Assembly (NCBI GenBank): GCA_963762315.1
Contig: CAVXKO010000003.1
Location: 186,001 to 250,000, forward strand
Source of the DNA: RPQJ01 sp963762315
GTDB lineage: Bacteria; Pseudomonadota; Gammaproteobacteria; Steroidobacterales; Steroidobacteraceae
Length of the DNA: 64,000 nt
Reading direction: 5' to 3'
The notes beneath the pieces were generated by a model that saw nothing but the letters and a program-made list of their open reading frames with translations, was not told the origin of the DNA and searched no databases. Both the position numbers and the translations under genes were made by a program. Shown piece by piece: positions 1 to 9,392 of the stretch; positions within the stretch are counted from its first letter, which is position 1, and each line of letters starts with the position of its first letter.

Positions 1-484
1 CCGGGGGCATGTTGCCGAACGGGATCGGCAGCGTCAGGACCAGCGCCAGCACGGCACAGACCAGGCCGATGACGCGTTCGAACCACCCCGACGCCAGCGG
101 CACCAGCCGCGGCTTGAGCAGTTTCTCGACCCGGCGGATCCAGGGCACGGCGACGTTCATCGCGCGAGCGAAGGATTCGCGCCGGACCGAACGGCGCATG
201 AAGGCCTTGGGCAGCCACGGTGCCTTCAGTCCGAGGATCATCTGCATGGCGAGAAACAGCAGCGGCATCCCGAGGACGGTCGAGACGCCGGGCGGATTGA
301 CGGGCAGGGCGTTCGGCACGGCGAAGGCGAAGAGCAATACGCCGTAAGTGCGATCACCCATCACGTCGCGGATGTCCGCAAACGAGATCGCCTCCCGCGA
401 CGTGTCGTTGGCGATTTCCGTCAGCACATCGGAGAAGCGCCGTCCCCGTGCGTGGCGGAGCGGATTGACGGCAGGGACACTCAT
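1..484 (-). CDS. ExoD-like exopolysaccharide synthesis protein, partial (3' end beyond window)
   Basis: The minus-strand frame opens at an ATG (482-484) and stays open to the window edge, giving the first 161 residues of a protein. The sequence has the pattern of the ExoD family (PF06055): a short cytosolic start, a first hydrophobic stretch around residues 48-62 ending in NALPVNPPG, a second (GMPLLFLAMQMILGL), then a basic linker and a hydrophobic segment near the edge (VCAVLALVLTLPIPFGNMPP). ExoD proteins are membrane proteins linked to exopolysaccharide production in rhizobia, with unknown biochemical activity. Its start overlaps the upstream alcohol dehydrogenase stop as ATGA, so it is the last visible gene of the 1-5944 operon. 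The function is inferred from family resemblance only. Confidence 0.8.
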   Translation of the reverse strand, partial: MSVPAVNPLRHARGRRFSDVLTEIANDTSREAISFADIRDVMGDRTYGVLLFAFAVPNALPVNPPGVSTVLGMPLLFLAMQMILGLKAPWLPKAFMRRSVRRESFARAMNVAVPWIRRVEKLLKPRLVPLASGWFERVIGLVCAVLALVLTLPIPFGNMPP

Positions 485-1476
485 GCGCGAGGGAGCAGGA
501 CGGCGGCGCCCGAGAGCCTGCCTTCGCGCAGTTGTCGCAAGGCCTCGTTGGCAGCGTCGAGCGGGAACGTCTTCACGTGCGTGCGAATGGGAACCTGCGG
601 CGCAAGCGCCAGGAATTCCTCGCCGTCCCGGCGGGTGAGGTTGGCGACCGAGCGCACGACGCGCTCGCCCCAGAGCAACGAGTAAGGGAACGATGGGATG
701 TCGCTCATGTGGATGCCGCCGCAGACGACGGTACCGCCCTTGCGCACGGCGGCCAGCGCGCGCGGCACCAGTTCGCCGGCGGGCGCAAAGATGATGGCCG
801 CATCGAGAAGGACGGGCGGCACTTCGTCGCTGCCGCCCGCCCAGGTGCAACCGAGTTCGCGGGCGAAATCCGCGGCCGTCGTATCGCCCGGGCGCACGAA
901 TGCGCAGCAATCGCGGCCCTGGAACCGGGCCACCTGCGCGACGATGTGCGCGGCGGCGCCGAAGCCGTACAGGCCGAGTCGCCTTGCGCCCCCCGTCATC
1001 GTGAGCGCGCGATACCCGATGAGTCCCGCGCACAGCAGCGGCGCGGCGTGCACGTCGTCGAGTTCGCCGGGCAGGCGCAGGCAATAGCGCGCGTCGGCCA
1101 GGGCGTAGTCCGCGTACCCGCCGTCGAGATGGCAGCCCGTGAAGCGCGCCGCGTCGCAGAGGTTCTCGTGTCCCGAGAGGCAATAATCGCAGGTGCCGCA
1201 GGTCGAGCCGAGCCACGGCACGCCGAGCCGCGTGCCGGTTGCGATGTCCACACCCGCGCCGCAAGCCACGACTTCGCCGACGATCTCGTGGCCGGGCACG
1301 ATCGGGTGGCGCACATCCGGCAGCTCGTCATCCACGACGTGCAGGTCCGTGCGGCAGACGGCACAGGCGCGCACCTTTAGCAACACCTGGTGAGGTCCGG
1401 GGGCAGGAACGGCGCGCTGCTCGGGTTCGAGCGCGCCGCGTGGCTTGTTGAGCACCATGGCCAGCATGGCAATCAC
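481..1476 (-). CDS. Zinc-dependent alcohol dehydrogenase family protein
   Basis: A medium-chain dehydrogenase of 331 residues. Catalytic zinc ligands are visible in CAVCRTDLH and PGHEIVGEV; the structural zinc site is the four-cysteine lobe CGTCDYCLSGHENLC (about residues 97-111). The NAD(P) fold follows with LGLYGFGAAAHI. It resembles the AdhA-like branch that acts on small alcohols and aldehydes; the substrate cannot be read from sequence. The start chosen is GTG at 1476, with GAGG seven bases upstream; ATG codons at 1467 and 1458 are alternatives. It lies seven bases after the SDR gene and overlaps the ExoD-like gene by four bases, so it is co-transcribed with both. Confidence 0.85.
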   Translation of the reverse strand: MIAMLAMVLNKPRGALEPEQRAVPAPGPHQVLLKVRACAVCRTDLHVVDDELPDVRHPIVPGHEIVGEVVACGAGVDIATGTRLGVPWLGSTCGTCDYCLSGHENLCDAARFTGCHLDGGYADYALADARYCLRLPGELDDVHAAPLLCAGLIGYRALTMTGGARRLGLYGFGAAAHIVAQVARFQGRDCCAFVRPGDTTAADFARELGCTWAGGSDEVPPVLLDAAIIFAPAGELVPRALAAVRKGGTVVCGGIHMSDIPSFPYSLLWGERVVRSVANLTRRDGEEFLALAPQVPIRTHVKTFPLDAANEALRQLREGRLSGAAVLLPRA

Positions 1477-1483
1477 TATAGCC

Positions 1484-2299
1484 TCAGTCCTGCTGCATTT
1501 CCCCCTGCAGCCGGCGGGCCATCAGGCGCTCGAAGAGCGACGGTGCGAACCGGCTCACCCACCACGCCTGCCGGGCGGTCGAGCCGATCAGCAGCAGCGG
1601 CTTGCGACGAGCGACACCTGCGTGGATACGATCCGCGACGAAGTCCGCGGTCATGCGCCGGCCGATGACGACCTGCGCGTGCCGCGCGGGCTGGCCGTCT
1701 GCCCCGAGCGCATTGCGATCGATTCCGGTCGCGATGAACGACGGACACACCATCGTCACGTCCACGCCTTGCGGACGCACCTCGGTCCTCAGGCTTTCGA
1801 AGAACCCGTGCATCGCGTGCTTGCTCGCCGCATAGCCCGTGCGGGCGATTAGCGGCGTGAAGCCGGCGACGCTCGAGATCGCCGCGATCGCACCGCGGTT
1901 CGTCAGCAGGTGGGGCAGGGCGGCGTGCGTCAGGTTCATTGCCCCGAAGAAGTTCACTTCCATCACGCGACGGATCACCGCGAGGTCCGTCGCCGCGAAC
2001 GGGCTGCGATGCGTGATGCCGGCATTGTTCACGAGCACGTCCACGCGGCCGAACTTCTCGACGGCCGAGCCGATCGCCATGTCGCACGACGCGAGATCGG
2101 TGACGTCACAGGTGAGGGCGAGGCTTCCGCCCCCGCTCCGTGCCATGCCCGCTGCCGTCGCTTCGATCGCCTCGCGGCTCAAGTCGAGCAGCACGAGGTT
2201 GGCGCCGCCGCGGGCGAAACGCTCGGCGATGGCACGGCCGAGCCCGCCGCCGGCCCCGCTGACGACGACCGTGGCGTCCTTGAACGAGCGCCGGCTCAT
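1484..2299 (-). CDS. SDR family NAD(P)-dependent oxidoreductase
   Basis: A classical short-chain dehydrogenase of 271 residues. It has the cofactor loop SGAGGGLGRAIAERFARGG near the N terminus, the NNAG motif (DVLVNNAGITHRSP), the catalytic serine in AAISSVAGF and the YxxxK pair in YAASKHAMHGF. The C-terminal third is basic and partly hydrophobic (STARQAWWVSRFAPSLFERL), which is common in SDRs that sit on the membrane and act on lipid or steroid-like substrates. Its ATG overlaps the stop of the preceding epimerase gene (ATGA at 2296-2299), so the two are translationally coupled. The substrate is unknown. Confidence 0.88.
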   Translation of the reverse strand: MSRRSFKDATVVVSGAGGGLGRAIAERFARGGANLVLLDLSREAIEATAAGMARSGGGSLALTCDVTDLASCDMAIGSAVEKFGRVDVLVNNAGITHRSPFAATDLAVIRRVMEVNFFGAMNLTHAALPHLLTNRGAIAAISSVAGFTPLIARTGYAASKHAMHGFFESLRTEVRPQGVDVTMVCPSFIATGIDRNALGADGQPARHAQVVIGRRMTADFVADRIHAGVARRKPLLLIGSTARQAWWVSRFAPSLFERLMARRLQGEMQQD

Positions 2300-3279
2300 C
2301 GAGCGTCTTTACCGAGGCCGTGCGAGCGGCAGTACAGGTCGAACACCTCGCTCGAAGACTTCTGCGGCACGTAGCCGAACTCCTCCTTGAGCCGACGATT
2401 GGCAAGCACCGGCCGGTAGCGCAGGAAGTTCACTTGTTCGGGTCCGTACTGCGACAGGCCCAGCGGGTGCAGCACGGCCAGGATCGAGCGCAGCAGGCCC
2501 GGCGGGAACGTGATGCAGCGCTTGCCGAGGCGCGCAGCGATTTCCTGGATGCTGAGCGCGCCGTCCCCGGCGACGTTGTAGATTCCCGCACGGTCGGTGT
2601 CGATCGCGTGCTCGATCGCGCCGACCACGTCGCGGTCCCAGATGAAGACGAACGGGCTCTTCGAGCCCCGGATTGCGATGAGTCGCGGACGCTCGAACAG
2701 CGCGGTGATCTGGTTGCGCGTCGTCTCGCCGAGGATGGTGCCGACGCGGAAGATCACCTGCTTCAGTTGCGGTTGCGTCTGCCGGTACTGCGCGAGCATT
2801 TCCTCGACGAGCCGCTTGTGATGCGAGTACGCGAACTCCTCGTTGCCGCGCACCGGGTCCGTTTCGCTCAGCCACTCGGGGTTGTCGGCGTGATAGCCGT
2901 ACGCCGCGCCGCTCGAGGTGACGATGAGCTTGCCCGTGCCGGCCGCCACGCACGCGTCGAGCACGTTCTTCGTGCCGAGCACGTCCACCGAGTACTCGAG
3001 CTCGCGATTCGACTTCGGGCCCGGGGTCACGATCGCGGCGAGGTGCACGACGGTGTCGATTCGGTGATGGGCCAGGATCTCGGTCAGTGAAGGATCGCGC
3101 ACGTCGAGCGCGGCGTACTCGACGCCGGGAACGCGTTTCTCCGGCGGGACTTCGCGCAGGTCGCTCGCGACGATGCCGTCGATGCCCCGGCCCGCGGCCC
3201 TGCGAGCCGACAACGATTCGATGAGCCGGCTGCCGAGGTAGCCGGCAGCGCCCGTCACGAGAACGCGCCGTCCGGTCAT
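2296..3279 (-). CDS. NAD-dependent epimerase/dehydratase family protein
   Basis: An extended SDR of 327 residues. It begins with the Rossmann motif VTGAAGYLGSRL and has the active-site YxxxK in EFAYSHHKRLVEEML. The central part (RGSKSPFVFIWDRDVVGAIE) matches the family fold that binds an NDP-sugar or a sugar-like substrate; the C-terminal residues FLRYRPVLANRRLKEEFGY are typical of this group. The ATG at 3279 overlaps the transporter stop (ATGA, 3276-3279), which fixes the start; the frame is open further upstream but that part is antisense-like shadow. With the neighbouring SDR and ADH it may act in successive oxidoreductions of one substrate, which is inference from operon structure. Confidence 0.86.
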   Translation of the reverse strand: MTGRRVLVTGAAGYLGSRLIESLSARRAAGRGIDGIVASDLREVPPEKRVPGVEYAALDVRDPSLTEILAHHRIDTVVHLAAIVTPGPKSNRELEYSVDVLGTKNVLDACVAAGTGKLIVTSSGAAYGYHADNPEWLSETDPVRGNEEFAYSHHKRLVEEMLAQYRQTQPQLKQVIFRVGTILGETTRNQITALFERPRLIAIRGSKSPFVFIWDRDVVGAIEHAIDTDRAGIYNVAGDGALSIQEIAARLGKRCITFPPGLLRSILAVLHPLGLSQYGPEQVNFLRYRPVLANRRLKEEFGYVPQKSSSEVFDLYCRSHGLGKDAR

Positions 3280-4193
3280 GCCGCTGCTCCCGCGAGGGCC
3301 GGTGGGTGCCGGCGCCACCAGGTCGACAGGCTGAGCCCCACGAGGATGTGCCAGATGCCCCACCACGCGGCCACGATGGCCATGCCGCCGAGGCCGCCGA
3401 AGAAGTTGAACACCAGCGCGAGCCCGAACCCGGAGTTCTGGATGCCGACCTCGAGCGCCACCGCGCGACGGTCGCGCTCCGGGAGGCGGAAGGCCTTGGC
3501 CGTGAAATAGCCGGTCAACAGCGCGAATGCGTTCAGCAGGAACACGAACAGCATCACGCGCTCGGTGTACTGGAGGAAGAAGTCCCAGTTGGCGACGAGT
3601 GCGCCGAGCACGAACAGCACGAAGAAGCCGAGCGACAGCAGGCGGAATGCGTTGCGGCTGCGAGCGGCGAAGGCCGGCCAACGATGCGCGACCGACATGC
3701 CGAGCACGGTCGGGATGCCGAGCAGCAGCACGATCGTGCCGAACACCTGCCACGGGCTCAGCGACACCGCTTCGAGGATCGGTCGCGTATGGGGATTGGC
3801 GGCGCCCCAGAACGAGAGATTGAACGGCGTGAAGACGATCGAGCCCAGCATCGAGAAGGCGGCGATGGTGACGGAGAGTGCCGTATTGCCGCGCCCGTAG
3901 TTCACGAGGAAGTTCGAGATGTTGCCGCTCGGGCAGGAGGCGACGAGGATCATGCCGAGCGCGATGCTCGGCGCCGGCTTCAGGATCATCGTGAGCGCGA
4001 ACGCCACGGCCGGCAGCAGCACCGAATGCGCGAACAGCCCGATGATCGTGCCGCGCGGCGCGGACACGATCCCCTTGAAGTCCTCGACCTTCATGTCCAG
4101 CGCGACGCCGAACAGGACGAAGGCGAGGATGACGTCGAGCGCGACCAGCGACTCCGGGCTGAAGTGCAGCCGGACCGCGTCGAGCTCGGTCAT
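3276..4193 (-). CDS. Bile acid:sodium symporter (BASS/SBF) family transporter
   Basis: An integral membrane protein of 305 residues with about nine to ten hydrophobic segments. The family signatures are in place: the early crossover region GMILVASCPSGNISNFLVNY and the later ALEVGIQNSGFGLALVF stretch, both of which line the Na+ and substrate sites in BASS proteins. Members import organic anions such as bile acids, pyruvate or pantothenate with Na+. Start ATG at 4193 overlaps the stop of the TPP enzyme (ATGA at 4190-4193). Its position directly after a TPP-dependent enzyme suggests transport of the carboxylate that the operon handles, but that is inference. Confidence 0.88.
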   Translation of the reverse strand: MTELDAVRLHFSPESLVALDVILAFVLFGVALDMKVEDFKGIVSAPRGTIIGLFAHSVLLPAVAFALTMILKPAPSIALGMILVASCPSGNISNFLVNYGRGNTALSVTIAAFSMLGSIVFTPFNLSFWGAANPHTRPILEAVSLSPWQVFGTIVLLLGIPTVLGMSVAHRWPAFAARSRNAFRLLSLGFFVLFVLGALVANWDFFLQYTERVMLFVFLLNAFALLTGYFTAKAFRLPERDRRAVALEVGIQNSGFGLALVFNFFGGLGGMAIVAAWWGIWHILVGLSLSTWWRRHPPALAGAAA

Positions 4194-5944
4194 TTGCCCT
4201 TGGGCTCCAGGTGCATGTCCTTGAAGTGCATGAGTCCGGGCGCCCACATGTGCTTCACCGGATCCACGTCGACGTGGATCACGGCCGGGCCGCCGCTTGC
4301 GATCGCGCGCTCGATGGCCGGCTTCAGTTCACGCGGGTCGGCCACGCGTTCGCCGTGCGCGCCCATCGACTCGGCCAGCTTGTCGAAGCGGATCTCGCCG
4401 AGGTCGGCCTTGATGGTCTCATCCGGCCCCAACGACTTCTTGATGAGCGTCTTGATCGGCTTCAGCGCGAACTGCTGGTTCATCTTCACCATGCCCCACT
4501 GCTTGTCGCAGAGCACGAGGTAGATGGCGCGCAGGCCGTTGCGCACGGCAGTCTCGATCTCCTGAGGATGGAAGCCCATCGCGCCGTCGCCGATGATGCA
4601 GCACACCGGATGGCCCGGGCGCGCGATCGCGGCGCCCAGGGCCTGCGCGACGCCGGCGCCGAGCATGCCGAACTTGAACGTCGAGAGGATCGTGTTCGGC
4701 ACCCGCATCTCGTGGAACATCATGGCCCACACCGCGGTGTTGCCGCCGTCCGCCACGAGCACGGTGCCTTCCGGGAAGACCTGCTGGCACACGTGCGCCA
4801 CGTGCGCCGGATTCATCGGCACGGCCATGTCTTCGAGCTTCTCGTCGAGCTTGGCGCGCTCGCTGCGGATCGCCTCGCGGTACTTCGCCATCTTGCGGCG
4901 GCGCGCATCGAGGTTCATCTGCCCCTGGCGCGGGGCCAGCTGCTCGGCGAGCGCGGCAAGGAACAGCTTCGCATCCGCGAGCACCGCCAGCGCGGCGGGC
5001 TTGTTGGCGCCGAGGATGTGCCCGTCGGTGTCCACCTGGATCATCTGTTGCTGCGACGGGTGCCGCCAGTACGGGGCCTTGCCCCACCAGTCGGTCTCGC
5101 CGAGGCGCGAGCCGACGCAAAGCACGAGATCGGCGTCGTTGCGCACTTCGTGGTTGACCTTGATGTGCGCCATCGGCACGGCGAGCTCCGAGGTCTCGGG
5201 CAGCACGCCGCGGCCCGCCCAGCTGGTCGTGACGGGCGACTGCAGCAGCTCCGCCACGCGCCGCAGTTCGTCGTATGCGCCCGCATGAATGACGCCGCTG
5301 CCGGCGTGGATGATCGGCATCTCGGCAGCCGCGAGCATCTCCGCCGCGCGCTTGACGTGTTCGGGCGATGGAACGATCGCGTCCGTGCGGCGGTACTGGT
5401 GCGGCTTCCAGATCGGCACCTCGGCCTTGACCCTGCCGTTCATGATCGTCTCGGGCACGTCGAGGTGCACGACGCCCGGGCGGCCTTCGTAGCAGTGGCG
5501 CAAGGCGGTGCGGCCGAGTTCGGCGACGCGGTCGAACGAGACCACCGAGTGGCTCCACTTCGAGAAATGCGCGATGGCGCCGACCTGGTCGAACGCCTGG
5601 TAGGCGCCGCCGCGATCCGGATACACGATCTGCGGACGACGGCAGCTGGTGATCGCGAGCACGCGGTTGCCCTCTGCGTTCTCGACGACGAGGCCGGGCA
5701 GCAGGTTCGCGACGCCGGGCCCGTTGCTGGCCATGCACACCCCGAGCCGCCCGGTGAGGCGCGCATAAGCGCCCGCCATGTGCGCCGCGCAGGTCTCGTG
5801 CCGTGGCGTGACGATCTCGATGCCGAGCTTGTGCAGGCTCGAATAGAAGCCGAAGTAGGTGCCGTCGATGATGCCGAAGACTTTCTCGACACCCTCCGCC
5901 TGGAGCATGCGCGCGAGGACTTCGCCGCCACTGGTTTCGCTCAT
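4190..5944 (-). CDS. Thiamine pyrophosphate-binding enzyme, acetolactate synthase-like
   Basis: A three-domain TPP enzyme of 584 residues, the usual size of acetohydroxyacid synthase and decarboxylase relatives. The N-terminal PYR domain has the cofactor-activating glutamate in TPRHETCAAHMA; the central domain follows; the C-terminal PP domain has IGDGAMGFHPQEIETAVRNG. The Asn that normally follows GDG by about 25 residues is replaced: the sequence reads LVLCDKQWGM. GGGGAA six bases before ATG 5944 supports that start; a GTG-like upstream extension has no ribosome site. It is the first gene of a six-gene coupled operon with a BASS transporter, oxidoreductases and an ExoD-like protein. The reaction is unknown: decarboxylation or carboligation of a 2-oxo acid is the family expectation. 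Confidence 0.85.
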   Translation of the reverse strand: MSETSGGEVLARMLQAEGVEKVFGIIDGTYFGFYSSLHKLGIEIVTPRHETCAAHMAGAYARLTGRLGVCMASNGPGVANLLPGLVVENAEGNRVLAITSCRRPQIVYPDRGGAYQAFDQVGAIAHFSKWSHSVVSFDRVAELGRTALRHCYEGRPGVVHLDVPETIMNGRVKAEVPIWKPHQYRRTDAIVPSPEHVKRAAEMLAAAEMPIIHAGSGVIHAGAYDELRRVAELLQSPVTTSWAGRGVLPETSELAVPMAHIKVNHEVRNDADLVLCVGSRLGETDWWGKAPYWRHPSQQQMIQVDTDGHILGANKPAALAVLADAKLFLAALAEQLAPRQGQMNLDARRRKMAKYREAIRSERAKLDEKLEDMAVPMNPAHVAHVCQQVFPEGTVLVADGGNTAVWAMMFHEMRVPNTILSTFKFGMLGAGVAQALGAAIARPGHPVCCIIGDGAMGFHPQEIETAVRNGLRAIYLVLCDKQWGMVKMNQQFALKPIKTLIKKSLGPDETIKADLGEIRFDKLAESMGAHGERVADPRELKPAIERAIASGGPAVIHVDVDPVKHMWAPGLMHFKDMHLEPKGK

Positions 5945-6048
5945 GGTGTTCCCCGGTCGATCCACGATCGTTGGCTGTTCTCGGTCTCGGAACTATACGC
6001 CGGAGGTCGATCGGAGAGGCGGTCCGGCGCCAATGGCCGTAGAATCTT

Positions 6049-6900
6049 GTGGTTTTCCACGATGGACTGCGCTTGCTGGAACATCTGCTTCACTGGCTGC
6101 CCATGATCGCCGCCGTCGTGGCCGCCGCGACCGCGGGAGGACTGGTGGCAGGGCTGCTCGGCGTCGGGGGCGGCATCGTGCTCGTGCCGGCGCTGGACCT
6201 GGCGCTTGGCGCTGCCGGCGTCGATCGCGAGGTTTCGCTGCACATCGCGGTCGCTACCTCCATGGCGACGATCATCCCGACGGCCATCTCCTCCTCGCGA
6301 GCCCACGCGAGTCGCAACGCGGTGGACTTTGCAGTGGTCAAGCGCTGGACGGCGCCGATCGTGATCGGCGCATTGATCGGCGCGCTCGCTGCGGCGCACG
6401 TGAACGGTAAGGTGCTCGCGGCGGTGTTCGGCGTCGTGGCGTTGCTCTCGGCGTTGAAGATGCTGCTGCCGCTCGATGGCGTCGTGCTGCGTTCGTCGTT
6501 GCCGGGTGGCGTTGGCGGGGCACTGCTTCCGGCGTTCATCGGCGGCATCTCCGCGATGATGGGCATCGGCGGCGGCACGCTGAGCGTGCCGACCATGACG
6601 CTGTGCGGCGAACCCGTGCACAAGGCCGTGGGCACGGCCGCGTTGCTGGGCCTGTGGATCGCGCTGCCGGCGACAGTGGGGTACCTGGTTGCGCAGGTGC
6701 CTGACGGTGCGGTCGTACCGCCCTTGACGATCGGGTACGTGAGCCTGATCGGGCTCGCGCTGGTGGCGCCCATCACCTGGCTCGTTGCACCGTTCGGCGC
6801 CACGCTGGCGCACTCGATGGATCGGCGCAAGCTGTCGGCCGCGTTCGGCGCGTTCCTGATGATCGTCGCGGTGCGGATGCTGTACCGCGCGCTGTCGTGA
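6049..6900 (+). CDS. TauE/SafE (TSUP) family sulfite/organosulfonate exporter
   Basis: A membrane protein of up to 283 residues with about eight hydrophobic segments. It shows the duplicated TSUP hallmark: VAGLLGVGGGIVLVPAL in the first half and MMGIGGGTLSVPTMTL in the second. The family (PF01925) exports sulfite, sulfoacetate or related small anions across the inner membrane. The start is uncertain: GTG at 6049 or ATG at 6103 just ahead of the first membrane segment, neither with a clear ribosome site. It is divergent from the TPP-enzyme operon and 13 bases upstream of the VOC gene, with which it may be co-transcribed. Confidence 0.87.
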   Translation: MVFHDGLRLLEHLLHWLPMIAAVVAAATAGGLVAGLLGVGGGIVLVPALDLALGAAGVDREVSLHIAVATSMATIIPTAISSSRAHASRNAVDFAVVKRWTAPIVIGALIGALAAAHVNGKVLAAVFGVVALLSALKMLLPLDGVVLRSSLPGGVGGALLPAFIGGISAMMGIGGGTLSVPTMTLCGEPVHKAVGTAALLGLWIALPATVGYLVAQVPDGAVVPPLTIGYVSLIGLALVAPITWLVAPFGATLAHSMDRRKLSAAFGAFLMIVAVRMLYRALS

Positions 6901-6913
6901 TCCCGGGGGTGCC

Positions 6914-7552
6914 ATGACATCGTCGCTGCTCGAGCGCATCGATCACCTCGTCTACGCGACGAACGACCTGGATCGCGGGATTGCGGAGATCGAGGCGTTG
7001 CTCGGCATTCGTGCGGCGATCGGTGGCCGGCACGCGGCCTGGGGCACTCGCAACGCGCTGGTATCGCTGGGCCCGCGCTGCTACCTGGAGATCATTGCAC
7101 CCGACCCAGAGCACTCGCCTGCATCTGCCGCGCGCCCGTTTGGATTGCAGGGTCTCAGTGCGTCGCGGCTCGTGACGTGGGTTGCGAACGGCAGCGGGCT
7201 CGAGGAGATTCGGGATGACGCGGCTCGACAGGGTGTCGTGCTCGGTGACGTCCTGTCCGGGGAGCGTCAGCGGCCGGACGGCGGGGTCCTGCGCTGGACG
7301 CTGACCGATCCCGCGTGCGTCGTCGCCGACGGCCTCGTTCCGTTCTTCATCGACTGGGGACGGTCGCCCCATCCTTCGCAAGTGGCTCCCCAGGGAGCGA
7401 CCCTGGCCGCTCTGCGCGCCGAGCATCCTGAGGCCGAACGCGTGCGAGGGCTGCTTCGCGTGCTCGGCCTCGCGTTGTTGGTTGCGATCGGACCGGCGCC
7501 GGCGTTGATCGCGGAGATCGATTGCCCCAGGGGGCGGGTCGTGTTGCGGTAG
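6914..7552 (+). CDS. VOC family protein (glyoxalase-like domain)
   Basis: A protein of 212 residues starting with IDHLVYATNDLDRGIAEIE, the opening of glyoxalase-like (PF13468) VOC proteins, with a second half built on ...DGLVPFFIDWG typical of the same family. VOC proteins bind a metal between two beta-alpha-beta modules and act as dioxygenases, isomerases or lyases; here the His in IDHLVY and the Glu in CYLEIIAP are candidate metal ligands. ATG 6914 follows TauE by 13 bases. No specific substrate can be given. Confidence 0.82.
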   Translation: MTSSLLERIDHLVYATNDLDRGIAEIEALLGIRAAIGGRHAAWGTRNALVSLGPRCYLEIIAPDPEHSPASAARPFGLQGLSASRLVTWVANGSGLEEIRDDAARQGVVLGDVLSGERQRPDGGVLRWTLTDPACVVADGLVPFFIDWGRSPHPSQVAPQGATLAALRAEHPEAERVRGLLRVLGLALLVAIGPAPALIAEIDCPRGRVVLR

Positions 7553-7643
7553 ATATTCCAGCTGGAACTTCGCGGCCGCGTTCAGGCGCTGAGCGCGAGG
7601 ACTATCGATTGCCTCACAAGGCGGCGCGACTCAACGGCCGAAC

Positions 7644-9031
7644 TCAATCGCGCTCTTGCTGCGCGCCTCCGCCTCGCCGCTCCTTGCCGAGGAGCGCGTC
7701 GATCGCGAGCCCGTAGTCCATCGACTCGCCGCGCCAATGCGTGCGCGCGGTGTGCGGATCGATGTGGATTCCGTCTTGCTCGTGCCGCGTGGAGAGATCC
7801 GTCCATGATGCAGCCATGGATTGCGTGTGGCCCGGAGCCGAAGAGACCCACGATTCGCCCTTGGCATTGACGAACCGCCACGCACCATCGTCCAGCCGCT
7901 CGATGCGGATGCCCCCTTCGTGCACCTGGCGGTGATGGAAGCGGCACAGCGAGACGAGATTGCCGAGCTTGGTCTCGCCGCCCTCGGCCCAGTGATGCAC
8001 GTGATGGCCATCGACGTACTTCTTGTGGGTGCAGCCAGGGAAGACGCAGCCTTTGTCCCGTGAATTGAGCGCGCGCTTCAAGGCAGGAGGAATACTCCGT
8101 GTCTTGCGACCGACATCGAGCGGCTCGCCTTTCTCGTCCTCAGTGATTTTCACGTAACTGCAGTCGCAGGCGTGGCGCCGTGCCGTCTCGGCGGACATCG
8201 CCAGGGCCATGCTCGAACTCGCTGCGGCCGGCCGTGCGCTCCTTGAGCGTTTCATGATCGACGTGAATGACGATCTGGTGCCGCTCACCGCCAGTGAGAG
8301 CCTCGGCACCGTGCTTGAGGAAGCTCTCGGCCACCAAAGCCAGAGCATCGGCACGTTGCGCCGTCGGTGGAATCTTCGGTGCAAAGCTGCGCTGGAACGT
8401 TCCAGACGTTCCCGCTGGAACGTCAAATGAAACTTCACAATCTTCCCGCGGCAACGGCAGCTCGGACTTCGCCGCCTCGAGGGCCTTCAGACACGAGCAT
8501 CCCCGCTTCGGCGGGCAGCCGTGCCTTCAACACCAGCGAACCGTCGTCATCGAAGAAGTACGAAACGGACCGTCCCGCCTGCTGCCGCTCTTCCCGCGAC
8601 AACTCTTCGACCTCCTGCACCCGCCGGTACTGACGCACCAGCCGCTCGACGTGACTGGCCGTGCCGTGCAGCGCGATGTCCAGCAGGTACTTCTCCGTGG
8701 CCGGCGTGGCCACCCGCGTCAGCTCGCGAACCTTGGAGTAGCTCAACTCTCCCCGACCCATCGCCGCACCGATCAGCGGCAGCTCATCGAGCGCATGCGC
8801 CACCCGCACCTTCTCGCGCGCGGCCCCCAGCGCCAGTCCGCACTGCCAGTTGAGCCAATGCGCACAGGACTGGGTGACCGAGTCCGACCAGCCCTTCCTG
8901 CGATCGAACTCCGCGATCAGTGCCAGCCAGCGGCGGGTGGCAGCGTTCAGGTGCCCGGCCAGCTCGGTGATGGAGGACACCAGTTCGCGGGTGCTGAGAT
9001 TGCTCAAAGCGTCGGAGGAAGGGCTCTCCAT
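7644..9031 (-). CDS. DUF222 / HNH endonuclease domain protein, frameshifted
   Basis: Three overlapping frames join into one protein of roughly 460 residues: an N-terminal helical DUF222 region (LNAATRRWLALIAEFDRRKG ... KVRELTRVATPATEKYLL), a middle stretch (ESFLKHGAEAL ... IVIHVDHETLKE), and a C-terminal HNH nuclease motif (DKGCVFPGC, DGHHVHHWAEGGET, LVSLCRFHHRQVHEGG). Frame changes of one base are needed near 8491 and near 8205. The start ATG 9031 is used; an in-frame ATG at 9067 is possible. Such DUF222-HNH proteins are common multicopy genes of unclear role. The conserved nuclease motif after both shifts argues for sequence errors, but true decay is possible. Confidence 0.75.
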
Positions 9032-9392
9032 GGCGCGCTCCGAAAGACTGTATGGATATCCAGTCACGATAGCATATTGGCTATTAAAAGCAATGACTTA
9101 CAGGTAGATAATTGCCTCCGAAAACGCACAGAAATGCGCGTCCGATTCCGCCTCCGGACCAACCTCGATGACCATCCGGACCAACGCAAAACGCAGTCGG
9201 GCTCGCCCATCTGCAAGGCGACCGACTATCGTCACGACCACCCATGCACCCGACCCGTAGCCGGTCACCAATTCACATCCGCCAAGCACCGTCGTCCCGC
9301 CAGCGCATCGCCTGCGTCCGAGCCATGACACCCCGCGACCCACGGGCTAGCATCGCGTGCTCCGAACCATTGGCAAGACCGGGGGACGAACG
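9032..9392. promoter_or_regulatory. Divergent intergenic region between HNH gene and secreted methyltransferase gene
   Basis: No gene was recognised in these 361 bases. About 9050-9120 is the most AT-rich stretch in the area. On the minus strand TTGCTT, 16 bases, TATCGT (about 9063-9090) could serve as a promoter for the HNH gene. The part 9120-9350 is GC-rich and shows nothing I can name. Transcription of the methyltransferase must start here as well. Confidence 0.3.

Noticed and set aside
4211..6106. 631-codon open frame on the plus strand antisense to the TPP enzyme
   Set aside because: Low-complexity His/Arg/Asp/Leu-rich translation typical of the antisense of GC-rich coding sequence; no motifs, no ribosome site.
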